64,000 nucleotides of DNA. It comes from Liopterus haemorrhoidalis. Lineage: Eukaryota > Arthropoda > Insecta > Coleoptera > Dytiscidae. The position numbers and the translations under genes are program-made. Of the stretch, positions 33,801 through 43,099 are shown in pieces (position 1 is the stretch's first letter; the number at the start of each line of letters is the position of its first letter). The DNA lies in NCBI GenBank assembly GCA_963971575.1, contig OZ020622.1, forward strand, positions 2,208,279 through 2,272,278, written 5' to 3'. The notes under the pieces were generated by a model, which searched no databases, was not told the DNA's origin, and saw only the letters and a list, made by a program, of their open reading frames with translations.

Positions 33801-36174
33801 AAATTATACAAATTGTATGAGCTCATGTATGAGGTGATGTATCGCAACAAGTCAATTTGACTTGTATCCCATACAAGTCCTCATACTTGTATCTAAATGT
33901 AAATGAGCCTTTACGTTCAAAAAACGTTACTGTTAACGGTTAAAAAAAATCATCAGAGTAGGCCGAGAAAAAAATCCCGTTGGTAATTTTTAGGGTTTTG
34001 TAGGTATGACCAAAAAACCCTTATACCGTCATTTTGTCGTCTGTCTGTTTGTCTGTCTGTCTGTTCGGTAAAAATTGTAGCCAAACGGCTAAACCTAGAA
34101 AGTTGAAATTTGGCATGCTTATACAGTTCTTTGACCCGCACATAGCAAAAATACTAAAACATCTAAGAAACATATCCCCCTAAAAATATAACCAATATAT
34201 GCTCATCGAAAAAAATTTTTTTTTGTACAATAAATTATTTTGAGGCGATTTTTGCCAAAATTCTGCAAAAAAAAATTTGTCCCACACCCTGTAGCCCAGA
34301 TGGTTTAAACTAAAAATATGAAAAAATTCTCAATAATGTACATTGGTGTGAACCGGAATAGTACAACAGGAATTTTTGATCAGATTATGTTTTCGGAAAA
34401 TAACGCATTTTTTGTGTTTTTAACTAAAATATGTAATATATTTAATCCGCTATTTAACATAGTAAATGAGTGAACCTTTGTAGTACAGTGGTAGCGTTCT
34501 CGCTTAGTGAACTGTAACTACCGAAGAAACTAGTGTTCGAATCCCATCAATTTTAATTTTTTTGTTTTTTTTTTTGCATTTTTATTTAATTTAAATTATT
34601 TTGTCAAAATTCTAGTTATATTTTGGTAAATGTTGCATTTAATTTTTGAAAGCGTAAATTTAATAACCAGTGGGAAGTGTTGAAATTATAATTTAATTCT
34701 GTTTGAATGTATACGAAATCAGACTAATCAGGCTTATGATTTAAGCAACTAATGGAAACCAAAGGCACATTTTCAAAATCTTGGGATGACAAAAATTTTT
34801 TGGCGTCCCAAATAATCATCATACAGTTACTAAATACCTGCGAAACTCTGAAATGTGTGAAAATTTGCACTTCACATAAATTTTTTATATAAGTGATATA
34901 ATCAATTATTTTGGTTATTTAAATTTAAGTCCGTTATTCTAAAAGAGTATTTCATGACTTTGATTTATGTATTTTATAGCAGGAAATTGAAAATTTGATA
35001 ATTTTTGGCATTGATAGTTACCATGACAAATTTGTGCACTAGTGCTTTAAAGTGTTTTGGACACTGTTTTGCGTGCATACGTACTAGGTGGTAAAAAAAT
35101 AATTTACTATTCAATATATATCTATCTGTTTAGGTATCTCGGATAGAACAAGGTGAACCACGAACAAAACAAGATTTGATGACAGGCTTAATGACCCGAT
35201 CTGTGTCTTTAAGTTTCCACGCTCAAAAAATCCACTTCCCTCCACCTGGATATGTAATGGAAATGAGATGTGTGGCAACATCACCGGTAGTCGTCGGACA
35301 TAGCAAGAGTTCCAGTTTCAGAGCCCATTTAACAGCACCAAGTCTTACAGTTCGAAACCAGAAACTAGAGTGGGCAACGAATAAAGGTACTCAATTTTCA
35401 CTGTTCTAATAAAAGTGAAATCGAAGATAGAGGATAGAAAAAACTTTTCGTAAGCGTTATTTGAACGTCTAAAGCCCCAAGCGACATGTAACTTGAGATA
35501 GCTGTGGTCTTAGTAAGATTTAGAAAAAAAGGAATTTCTGATATTAACAGTTTTACTTCGTATAAACATATTACAACTTCTGTAATAATGATTTTCTATT
35601 GAAATATATTCTTCACTGTTTTGTAATCCGATTATAGAGAAATAGTTGATGAAAATTATGTTTTCAAAGACGTCTGACGTACTTAGAAGATTCTGATTAC
35701 ATTTTCAAGTAGCTGTATAATCAAAGACTTTATAAAAGTTGATTTAAAAATTCTTATAAGACTAGAATCCTAATAAAGTTTATTACATTAAAATTGAAAA
35801 GTGAGATTTTAAATATATTATTTTTTATATTTCACACATAGTTAAAATTTTTGGCGCACAGCAACAAAGGCTATTTGCGCCTAATGCAGCCCATCTAAAT
35901 GACTACACTACATATTAATAACAATAAATTAGACAATAACTAAATAAATATCAGGTCGTCATGGATGAAATTTGTAGTTAATTGCCAAATTTAACAGCTT
36001 ATTATTTGACATTGGCTTAATATTTTACCGTTCTGTTTTTTACCGACCACCAACATATATAAGGGAGGTATTGTGATCATACCGATTTTGACATTTCGAG
36101 ATTTCGATGGATCTCCACGAATTGAGGTCCCTACATAACTTTTTGACTATTTTTAGCATGCTGTCTGTTGGTCT

Positions 36175-36208
<34 letters not shown>

Positions 36209-37493
36209 GTACACGTGCAGAGCAAATTCGACTAAAAGGATTTTTATGAAACTTCATATTTAAGCTTCTGCCATCAATGGCACGAGTTAATAAAATTACC
36301 TCCACCAAGCACCTCACTTAGCGAGAATATAGCTCTTAGGTCTCCAGTCAGTATATACCTTGGCTTGATCAAAGAATTTTGTGACAATAAATGTTATATA
36401 TTACATATATAATATCCCTTTACCCAAATTCTCAATAATTTTCGGTCGTCTTGCAGCTTTCGAAAGAGCATTACATTTTGTCACTCTACCAACCTTAGAG
36501 GAATAACATATTTGGTATTGTCTTCTTCAAATTTTTGTTGTGACAATGTTCCGGCTCTAATTATTCTTGATTTTTGAGGAACAACTGTTTGTCTACCTTT
36601 AGAATCAATGTTTTTTAAATACAATAAATGCATTGTTTCCATGTCGTCTTTTAGATGAGATATAAAATTCGATGAACTATTTTTATATTCTTTAATTTCA
36701 ACTTTAGGTTGGCATTGAATGCATTTAGCAATGAACTTATTTAGCACAAAATATTTTTTTTTTCAACTAAATATTAAAATATATTGAATTTAAAAAAAAC
36801 GTATCATCTACCGTTTTCGATTTAAATAAAAGATTTCTTTTTTTACCATCATTCGCTTACTGAAAAGAGTTTGAAGCTCCTGAATGCTTCAGATATTCAG
36901 ATATTAGAAGTCGATTCGCCAAAACTTTCACGAGAATCGATATCACTCATGTCGGCGAAAAAAAAAAAAAAAACAAATATATAATTGTAAAATATATCAC
37001 TCAAATTTTTCACAAATTAAATCTGCGTCAGACGTCTACAATGTATAAATACTAAATGACCAGTGAGAGTGAAAAAATCAAATCTCAATCCTGATTTTAG
37101 TTTTAATCATAACTAAAAATTTAATCATGATCATTATCATGATCATTATCATGCTCATTAGTAAATATTTAATTTAGTTACCAGTGTGAATAACTGCATT
37201 ATGAGTGATGTACCTTACTCATTAATCAAGTCTTAAAATTAAATTTTTAATCTCAATTCTCAATCATTAGTTTGATTGCAATTTGCCTAACTCTGGATAT
37301 CAGTTTGCCAACGTTGCTGACAACGGGTCTGCTAGTTATAATTATATATTATACAACTCATTGACCCACATATAGGACAAATACTGTTCACCTTAAAATG
37401 TAATTTTTCTTTACAGGTACTTGCACATCTAATGGATTCTACTTCCTCGTGTCATTAATGCTGGTCTGGACTGCTGAGTGGAGTGTTATCTAA
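24811..37493 (+). CDS. Beaten path-like two-Ig cell-surface protein (six exons, 288 aa)
   Basis: Coding exons are 24811-24859, 29775-29922, 32434-32639, 32693-32826, 35134-35386 and 37417-37493. All introns are GT-AG; phases are 1, 2, 1, 0, 1. The joined frame is 867 bases with no internal stop. Residues 1-17 form a signal peptide ([17 protein letters not shown]). Ig domain 1 has C43, W57 and C113 with [15 protein letters not shown], a hallmark of Beat proteins, and SGSYRCEIS. It also has an extra C90/C95 pair and an N-glycosylation site at N130. Ig domain 2 has C160, W173 and C225. The last 19 residues are hydrophobic after a small-residue stretch, which suggests a GPI anchor. Drosophila Beat proteins bind Side-family partners and guide motor axons. 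I cannot assign the paralogue. At 288 aa it is shorter than Beat-Ia. Introns 1, 2, 4 and 5 are full of transposons. Confidence 0.9.
24943..24983. repeat. 17-bp perfect hairpin in intron 1
   Basis: CTTAGGCATTTTAGGCA pairs exactly with TGCCTAAAATGCCTAAG across a 7-base loop. A further TTAGGCATAATCC follows at 25038. Possibly a transposon end. Confidence 0.7.
25575..25620 (+). repeat. possible piggyBac-like terminus
   Basis: TTAACCCTTTGCACTCC has the TTAA target and CCCTTTGCACTC-type start seen in piggyBac-like elements. The opposite end was not found. Confidence 0.3.
25771..26254. mobile_element. mariner fragment split by a truncated non-LTR element
   Basis: 25771-25852 and 26214-26254 read, in reverse, as adjacent parts of the mariner end at 11.27 and 35.95 kb (TTAACAGCTT, AATATTG, then TTTGTAATTAA and CCTTAACGACTTAA). 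Between them lies + strand reverse transcriptase [20 protein letters not shown], then [20 protein letters not shown]. It breaks off near 26030 and is followed by an AT-rich 3' end with AATAAAG and an (ATT)n tail at 26205-26226. This is a retroelement, itself internally deleted, inserted into a mariner relic. Confidence 0.7.
26865..27040 (+). repeat. dispersed repeat with tRNA-like box A
   Basis: Inverted partner of 15742-15915. TTAGTGGTTAGAGCA at about 26988 resembles box A. Just upstream (26785-26855) the sequence resembles the left part of family B. Confidence 0.45.
27041..27513 (+). pseudogene. mariner transposase remnant with internal deletion
   Basis: The frame to 27305 reads [40 protein letters not shown] and [10 protein letters not shown]. 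The second frame reads [40 protein letters not shown] and VDNNGAYLV. These are the standard mariner blocks around the second and third catalytic Asp. Between them the second Asp region is garbled and a piece is missing. The N-terminal half is absent. Lies in intron 1 of the beat-like gene. Confidence 0.85.
27540..27700 (+). repeat. family A fragment
   Basis: A GACA/GACG run, then CATCATGCTAAAAATAGTCA, CTCGAAATGTCAAAATCGG and TATATATGTTGGCGGTCGG, in the same orientation as at 4.8 kb. Confidence 0.75.
28395..28990 (+). pseudogene. mariner-like remnant (SETMAR-type helix-turn-helix)
   Basis: Readable pieces: [17 protein letters not shown] at about 28407, [39 protein letters not shown], then [20 protein letters not shown] near 28770. 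The first is the start of the mariner DNA-binding domain and the last is the third catalytic block with Asp replaced by Asn (ALSN). The catalytic middle is missing. Confidence 0.7.
29775..29922 (+). CDS. beat-like exon 2 (first half of Ig domain 1)
   Basis: Encodes G17 to the first two bases of R66, including C43 and the KWYKD core. Acceptor TTTTCTTTTACAG, donor GTAATA. Confidence 0.9.
30368..30480 (+). repeat. truncated hAT-like element with minisatellite units
   Basis: TAGGGTGATCATTTTCTTAA matches the start of the 52.55-kb element. Two minisatellite units (GGTCCTCATCTCCCAAATCC, AAGTGAAGAGA, A-run) follow and the right end is missing. Lies in intron 2 of the beat-like gene. Confidence 0.7.
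31056..31545. pseudogene. head-to-head palindrome of mariner C-terminal sequences
   Basis: The minus strand (31334-31092) reads [20 protein letters not shown] then [18 protein letters not shown]. The plus strand (31306-31593) reads [40 protein letters not shown] and [13 protein letters not shown]. The two arms of about 200 bp are near-reverse-complements meeting at about 31321 (CAAATGGTAGTC against GACTACCATTTG). TTGGGTTGTTACATAAGTCC at 31057 looks like the mariner terminal repeat. Each arm has only the C-terminal third. Confidence 0.8.
31546..32290 (-). pseudogene. mariner deletion derivative in intron 2
   Basis: The minus strand from 32229 reads [59 protein letters not shown] and [20 protein letters not shown], which is the DNA-binding half. 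From 31841 it reads [20 protein letters not shown] then [13 protein letters not shown], the third catalytic block. The section with the first two Asp residues is deleted. A related minus-strand copy lies at 45.24-45.66 kb. Both left ends begin GGTGTGTAAATTAA with ACCGGACT. Confidence 0.85.
32434..32639 (+). CDS. beat-like exon 3 (second half of Ig domain 1)
   Basis: Encodes R66 to A134 plus one base, including C90, C95, C113 and N130. Acceptor TATTTACAG, donor GTAAGA. Confidence 0.9.
32693..32826 (+). CDS. beat-like exon 4 (start of Ig domain 2)
   Basis: Encodes A135 to Q179 with C160 and W173 (TWFVNGKQ). It follows a 53-bp intron whose acceptor (AAACTAAAATAG) has almost no pyrimidine tract. 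Donor GTAACT. Confidence 0.85.
32921..33914 (+). mobile_element. PIF/Harbinger element with perfect 45-bp ends, transposase mostly deleted
   Basis: Positions 32921-32965 and 33870-33914 are exact reverse complements over 45 bases (start GTAAAGGCTCATTTACATTT). The similarity continues about 11 bases further with one mismatch. From 33089 an open frame reads [34 protein letters not shown] and [16 protein letters not shown]. After a frameshift [20 protein letters not shown] follows. These are the N-terminal landmarks of animal Harbinger nucleases. The DDE catalytic part is absent. Subterminal copies of ACTTGTATGA-like motifs in both orientations may be transposase sites. It sits in intron 4 of the beat-like gene. 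Confidence 0.85.
33965..34890 (+). mobile_element. family B composite repeat, copy 2
   Basis: TTTTTAGGGTTTTGTAGGTA, ACCGTCATTTTGTCGTCTGT, a short GTCT run, TGTAGCCAAACGGCTAAACC, CCCACACCCTGTAGCCCAGA, GAACCGGAATAGTACAACAG, then a tRNA-like segment and the shared tail. Unlike copy 1 it retains about 250 bp between the GTCT run and the GAACCGG landmark. Confidence 0.8.
34478..34549 (+). repeat. tRNA-like segment in family B copy 2
   Basis: Box A-like TTGTAGTACAGTGGTAGCGT and box B GTGTTCGAATCCC are spaced as in a tRNA gene, at the same place as 17312-17378 in copy 1. Stem pairing is poor, so a working tRNA is unlikely. Confidence 0.5.
35134..35386 (+). CDS. beat-like exon 5 (rest of Ig domain 2 and stalk)
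   Basis: Encodes V180 to K263 plus one base. It contains C225 ([10 protein letters not shown]) and a stalk of about 30 residues. Acceptor TATCTGTTTAG, donor GTACTC. Confidence 0.9.
35951..36035 (+). repeat. mariner terminal fragment
   Basis: TCAGGTCGTCATGGATGAAA and TTTAACAGCTTATTATTTGA, the same end as at 11.27 and 21.14 kb, running into a family A copy. Confidence 0.6.
36036..36300 (-). repeat. family A fragment in intron 5
   Basis: ACCGACCACCAACATATATA, ACATTTCGAGATTTCGATGG, a GTCT/GTCC run, GTGTACACGTGCAGAGCAAA and CATCAATGGCACGAGTTAAT. Confidence 0.75.
36440..36955 (-). pseudogene. BED-type zinc finger fragment, probably hAT transposase N-terminus
   Basis: The minus strand from 36955 reads [17 protein letters not shown] then stops. 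From 36747 an open frame reads [38 protein letters not shown] and then a polar tail. C-x2-C followed by SNFISHLK resembles a BED finger as found at the start of hAT transposases. Spacing of the last His is unusual and no catalytic domain follows. Lies in intron 5 of the beat-like gene on the opposite strand. Confidence 0.5.
37120..37162 (+). repeat. short 12-bp tandem repeat
   Basis: Three near-copies of ATCATGATCATT in intron 5, each containing the palindrome ATGATCAT. Confidence 0.7.
37417..37493 (+). CDS. beat-like exon 6 (C-terminal hydrophobic tail)
   Basis: Encodes G264 to I288 and TAA. The tail [19 protein letters not shown] has no charged end typical of a cytoplasmic domain, consistent with a GPI signal. 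Confidence 0.85.
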
Positions 37494-37754
37494 AATGATA
37501 GTATATTAAATAAATTGACAATGTAAATAATTTTTGAATGAATGATTGTAAAAGCCTAAGGCTTTTATAACTTTTAGATTTTAAGATAAATATCGTTCTT
37601 ATATGATTATTTATCAATATTCTATAAATGTGATAACTATTTGATTCAATTAAACTTGCACCAGAATACCTCATGGACTTCTGGTTCGAGTTTGATTGAC
37701 CCATCATAATTTCTTGGTATCAGAAATGTATTTTACAATGTACATAACTTATGA

Positions 37755-37797
37755 AATAAATGTGGAAATACTAAAATATCGTCTTTAATTGAATAAA
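37755..37797 (+). terminator. polyadenylation signals of the beat-like gene
   Basis: AATAAA occurs at 37755-37760 and again at 37792-37797, 260-300 bases after the stop codon, in a T- and A-rich 3' region. Which is used cannot be told. Confidence 0.5.
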
Positions 37798-38007
37798 GAA
37801 TTTAAGGAAACCTACTTTATTGGCTGTAAACAGGTGCTTCAAAAGGTAAGTCTATAAAAAAATATCATAAAATATTAGCTTGTGAAATTTGTGGTTACTT
37901 TTGCTGGAATAATTTGTATTTAAAACCTTAGGAAAGAAGAATAACTTTATAGGATTCATCACCAATAGCGCGTCATGAGATATGACATAATTTTTAGGGT
38001 TTTGTAG

Positions 38008-38401
38008 TAGGGTTACCAACCGTCCTACTTTGGTAGGACATGTCCTACAATTTACCTCCTTGTCCTACGTCCTACATACTGTTAAAAAATATCGGAAATG
38101 TCCTACTTTTATAGTATTTTTACTTTGAAGACCGCTGAGTCGAGATTTGCCGAAGAACGCGATCGTCGACGTTTGCCGATAAACGCGATCAACGCGTAAC
38201 GAATGAGCATAGTTGTTGCGACGTATCCCGCCATGGGATTTCCACGACGTACTATCCAGTAAAGACTACATTAGTAGTCTATACTGAGGTACTAGTGCAA
38301 ATACGTCGGGCTGTCGGCGTAAATGTCCTACTGTGTCCTACTAAAATACTAGTTTTAGTAAAAATATCCTACTCTGTCACGAGAGACATTTGGTAACCCT
38401 A
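38008..38401. mobile_element. 394-bp hAT-like element with perfect 8-bp target duplication
   Basis: The ends TAGGGTTACCA and TGGTAACCCTA are inverted repeats. The octamer TTTTGTAG stands at 38000-38007 and 38402-38409. The target is the family B sequence GGGTTTTGTAGGTATGAC, which resumes after the element. The interior has repeated GTCCTAC motifs near the left end and a repeated GCCGAxxAACGCGATC pair, and no open frame. Confidence 0.9.
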
Positions 38402-38419
38402 TTTTGTAGGTATGACAAA

Positions 38420-39345
38420 AAACCTGCTAAGTTGGATGAAGGCGCCTCTCGCTTTGCGTATTCTGCTTTCCACATCTATATCCGCGCCACCGTCCACAGA
38501 CACAACACTCCCCAAGTACTGGAAATCATCCACACGCTCGATTTGATGGTTACTGAGCAGTAAAGGTCTATCGGTTTCTGCATTTATCCGCATTTCTTTC
38601 GCCTTGGAGCTATTTGTAATCCAACTTTTGCATATTCAATCGTGAGGTCATTCAGTTTTTGCTGCATGTCTCAATGCTTGTGCGACAACTCAAATTTATC
38701 GTCTACAAAATCCAGTGATTCCAGTCTGTTGGTGTTAGCGGATTCCAAATGATTCCTCTGGGTTTGTTGTCTGTTGATCGTCTAGCCACGGCGTCTAAAA
38801 CTATCAGAAAAAGAAGCGGTGACATCACACAACCTTGTCTAACACCTGTAATGGTTGGAAAGGGTTCTGACAAGCTACCATTGTGTAAAACTCTACACGT
38901 GAAGCTGTTGTAGCTATTTCTAAGCAGAGATATTATTTTGTCAGGCACTCCAATATTTTGCATTTCAGCCCAAATGCATTTTTAATCGACAGAGTCGAAT
39001 GCTTTTTCCTAGTCAACGAAAAGGAGATACAAAGGGGAACGGAACTCGACTGCCTGTTCGATGATAATCCTGAGGGTATAAATTTGATCTATACAAGACC
39101 TGCCTGTTCTGAAATCGGCCTGTTCAGGTCGCAATTTCTTGTAGCTGTGACCATTCTTTCAAGGATTATTTTGCAAAATATCTTCATTACTGAGCAAAAG
39201 ATGTTAATTCCACGCCAATTATTGCAGTCCATCAGGTCACCTTTCTTGATGCCTTCTTGCCAGTCCGAAGGAAATGACTCTTGTTCCCACAGCTTGGTAA
39301 AGAGTGGATAAAGGTACTCAGGTTTTAAGTTATATTCCATCCACC
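38420..39345 (-). pseudogene. RTE-type reverse transcriptase, frameshifted
   Basis: The minus strand from 39340 reads YNLKPEYLYPLFTKLWEQES, FPSDWQEGIKKGDLMDCNNW and RGINIFCSVMKIFCKIILER. Next, from 38963, it reads MQNIGVPDKIISLLRNSYNS and TGVRQGCVMSPLLFLIVLDA. From 38593 it reads MRINAETDRPLLLSNHQIER then VDDFQYLGSVVSVDGGADID. These are RTE-clade reverse transcriptase blocks in the right order. The block with F-A-D-D is lost or unreadable. The C-terminus ends beside the family B/hAT site at 38.4 kb. Confidence 0.85.
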
Positions 39346-41129
39346 GACAGCGCTAAAAGCGTTTTTTTTTTGAGACCAACATTTTGAGAACACTTCATTA
39401 TCGGCAATTTGCGGCAATTGTTTTTGACGTTGTAACGATAGGTGACAGTAAATTGTGATTGTGACAGTGATGAATTTTATAAGAAATTTTAAATATTAGC
39501 ACCACATTTTTTATTTTCAAATGGTGTAGTGTAAATAATAATATTTTAAATAGTAAATGCAAAAGAAATATAAATAGTATAATAAAAAAAAATGGCACAG
39601 ACTAAATTTAATATGTACAATAAAAGTAAATATAAAAGTAAAAAATAAATACTTGTTTATTTATTTCATATGCTTGCTTGCAAATAAAATAATAAAACTT
39701 AATGCTTACTGAAGTATTAACTTTTAACAATTGTAATTAATTTTAATTCTAGGAAATTAATTAGGAGAGTTGTAAATAAATTAATCATAATTTTCGGTTC
39801 AAGGCAATCTTTAATTTTCTACCAAAATTACATTTTATTTTTCAATTTTGGTAGATAATTAATGATCGCGCGATTCATAGCAATTTAAAATATAAAAATA
39901 TATTTGTGTGCACTGCGGGTTGCATATTATCTAATCCTAGTTCATATTACAACCACGAATGTCGCAACTATCGCTGTCCAAAGTCGTAACGTGGGAGTCC
40001 GCTATCTTCCTTGTTTTATAATTTGTGGCCTTGTTGTTCTTCAAACTCTTGATGGCGACAATAATTTCTTTCTTAGATGGCGGAGAGGTTCGAATTGGAA
40101 GAGGTCATATTCGCGAAATATATATCTCAAGGATATTTTCCTATGTCCCGGAGAAAAAGTTGTCCCCCGGTAAATTATAAATTTTAATCCTCATTGTTGG
40201 GGCTCCCTCGGTCTCGATACTGGTAACTGCGTCTACTATTGGGCTAGCCATTTAAACCATGAGGTAGAAATGATTAATTTTTATAATATTGACATCATTA
40301 AATTTATTTCTCAGTTAAATATATTTTATGTTATTTATCCAGGCATTAAATATGACAATGCGTGTTAACTTATAATTACTTACAACACACCTACATCAAT
40401 TCAAAATTACCTTGTTCAGAAATGCATAAAGCATTAGTTACTGCTGTTGTTTTACTAACAAATTCCGGATTTAATTGGTACAATTTTATCCTAGAGACAT
40501 TAATTAACTACATGAAATTTCAAATTTTATTTTTACTGCAAAAAATATGGAATTAAAACCTACGGAAAATATTTTGTTTTAATTATTTATCTCTTGATAA
40601 GCAGAGTGTTTTTATGTAATGCACTACGCTGTATTTCGGAATTGAATCTATGATGCGTTGTCTAAACTGCAGGGGTGTGGCGTCCATAGAAGCATGGGAT
40701 GCACTGCATCCCTTGAATTCTTATAAATCTATTTTGTTCTTTTTCTATTAAATTTTTGTGGGACATTGTTTTTGGGCTCCAGGTTTTATTCGCGTACTCT
40801 AATTTATTTATTTATTTATTTATTTAACCAGTGACTATACAGATTTGTACAGTAGTGCACAAATCCAGACATAGTACTGGGGGAAAAAATACAATTATAT
40901 TATCATAACAATAATATAGAAATACTAATAATGAATAAAATAAAGAATAAAACAATAAGATACAATATAACTAGTCTAATTTATTTTTCACTACTCTATT
41001 TAAGTCTTTTTGCAACAGTAGGTAGTCATCTGACTTGTTGATTACACGAAACAGTTTAAGAATATGCTGCAAGTGATTTAGTGACAATGATATGGTTAAA
41101 AGAGTCGTTTCTTCGGCACATTAAATAGA
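39346..41129. other. long stretch without recognised gene
   Basis: CAGGGGTGTGGCGTCCATAG at 40671 resembles a hAT end. ATTT repeats occur at 40800-40826. Open frames at 39904-40173 and 40362-40556 have no motif. Confidence 0.4.
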
Positions 41130-42370
41130 TTTAATCTTAATAGCAGAAGATAAATTGTTAAAGAAAATTAAGAATTATAATGGACCTAAAATTGAACCTT
41201 GCGGTACCCCATAGTTAAGTTAGAGTAGATCTGACTTAAAACCATTTTCTGTTAGTTAGGTATGATTCTATAAGTAAACAGCTACTGTGCTTGAAAACCT
41301 ACATATGTCTGTAAATGTATCATCAGTTTACCCAAATTGGCAGCAACGAATCCAAACCTCTTCCACTTCTTCTCGGTGTTCCCCAAGGGTCAGTACTTGG
41401 CCCACTACTATTTCTAATATATATTAACGACTTCTCCTCCTTCATGGATTCTAAAACAATACTTTATGCGGATGATGCAACCATATTGACTACAAACCCT
41501 AATTTAAACAGACATCAATCTGAAAATCTCTCACAAATTGACAGAGCTAATTCCTGGTTCACCAGCAATTAACTATCCTTGAACACTACCAAGTCTCAAA
41601 GCGTACTCATAACCACTAAGTCACATGACTATTACAATCCCCCGTATGTAAGTTTCCTTGGTATACATGTAGATACCCATCTGCAGGACCAACATACAGA
41701 GTTTCCCGTAAACAAAGGTCTACCATATATCTAATTAGAAACCTAAAACTAAAGGTGAGTATAGATGTGGTTCTAAAAGCTTACTTTTCCCTTTTTCATT
41801 CCCAGTTAAGCTATGGTTTATTAATCTGGAGACATTCACCAGCTGCCAAAAGAATTTTTGCCCTACAGCGTAACGTTGTAAGAATTATTGCTTCTGCTAC
41901 TTAACAAGCCGACTGTCAAGATCTTTTTGTAAAACTAAATATAATGCCCCTACCTTCCTTTTTCATCTTTTGGCGTACTCCATATTCACCAAAATCTAAA
42001 TAATCCCAGCCAGCAGTAAAACCCACTACCATAATACTAGGTTAAAAAACAATATTCGTGGTAACTTCTTACGTTTTAACAAATCGAGGAATTCCGTCAA
42101 TGTGGAAATTAGAGAACTACCGCCCAAAATTTTCCACGAAAAAATCAAAGCAATTTTGACTGTAAACCCAAAGTATAGCTTCGATGAGTTCGAAAACTTT
42201 TAGTTTTAAATAACGTTTTAAATAATTTATGTAAATGCCTGTCTAGTAACGTTACCATGTAATAGTATTTAGTCAATAAACATTATTATTAATATTAATA
42301 TATCATGAGATACATAGTCAAAAGCCTTGCTTAAATCCAAGAAAATAAATAAGCAAGACTCTTTAGCTTC
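41130..42370 (-). pseudogene. non-LTR reverse transcriptase split by a later insertion
   Basis: The minus strand at 42370-42300 gives [19 protein letters not shown]. At 41280-41185 it gives SYLTNRK, then [10 protein letters not shown] in another frame. These blocks normally lie some 50 residues apart in a Jockey/CR1 reverse transcriptase. Here they are separated by about 1 kb of + strand retroelement (41285-42295). Confidence 0.7.
41285..42295 (+). pseudogene. Jockey-like reverse transcriptase C-terminal half, inserted
   Basis: The + strand reads [33 protein letters not shown] (catalytic YADD intact), SLNTTKSQSVLI, LSYGLLIWRHSPAAKRIFAL, QRNVVRIIASAT, then in the last frame NFLRFNKSRNSVNVEIRELP and a stop near 42200. 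It ends with CATTATTATTAATATTAATA. The 5' part is missing. A stop after TSN (41570) and others break the frame. Confidence 0.8.
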
Positions 42371-43056
42371 AACATATATTTATTAATAATTTTTATTTTT
42401 TTTGTGGGTAAATTTGGTAATTTAATGAATGGATTTATGAATGCTTGTCGCTTTGTCATATTAAAGCGCTGTCAGTGGCTGGATGCCGTAGCATCTGTAA
42501 CAGGATATCTAATCTTAACAAAGCGCGGGCTTGTTTAATTATTCTCTTCTGCTGCTTACATTATGTTTGTGTACTTTTGTCCCAGAGAATTATGTTTCTA
42601 TTTATTCATTAGCTAATTTATGAAGGGCTTTACTTATTCATAACATCACAGATACAACCTGCAAAATTACAACAAAATATTTATTTACTTAAAAGGTGAA
42701 CTCAGGAATAATATACGTGGAAAAGCGGGACATGACGGCGGTGAGAATGTTATTTTAAGTAATTACTCTTCAAATTAGTACAGCTACAGCCTTCATTTCA
42801 TCATGTTATCTCTATCTAAGAATCTGCGGTGGAAATACCAACCTGCAGGATCAGGATATACCTGCGTTTAGTTCCTAATATCCATATACCTACAGACTCT
42901 AAACCAGGAGCATCATAAAAAAACAATGAGTGATGCAAAATAACAGAAATAGAACATACTCAATTCTGTCCTCTTAGAACAGGGGCAAATGGGAGTACAT
43001 GGAGTCTGAACAGAGGAGCTCCTCCTTAGGTATAGTTTTTAGCTCATCATGGTTCT
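42371..43056. other. no recognised feature
   Basis: No motif or pairable repeat recognised. Confidence 0.35.
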
Positions 43057-43099
43057 TTGAATGGTATTTATTATTATTATTGGGGTTTTTCAGGTCTTG

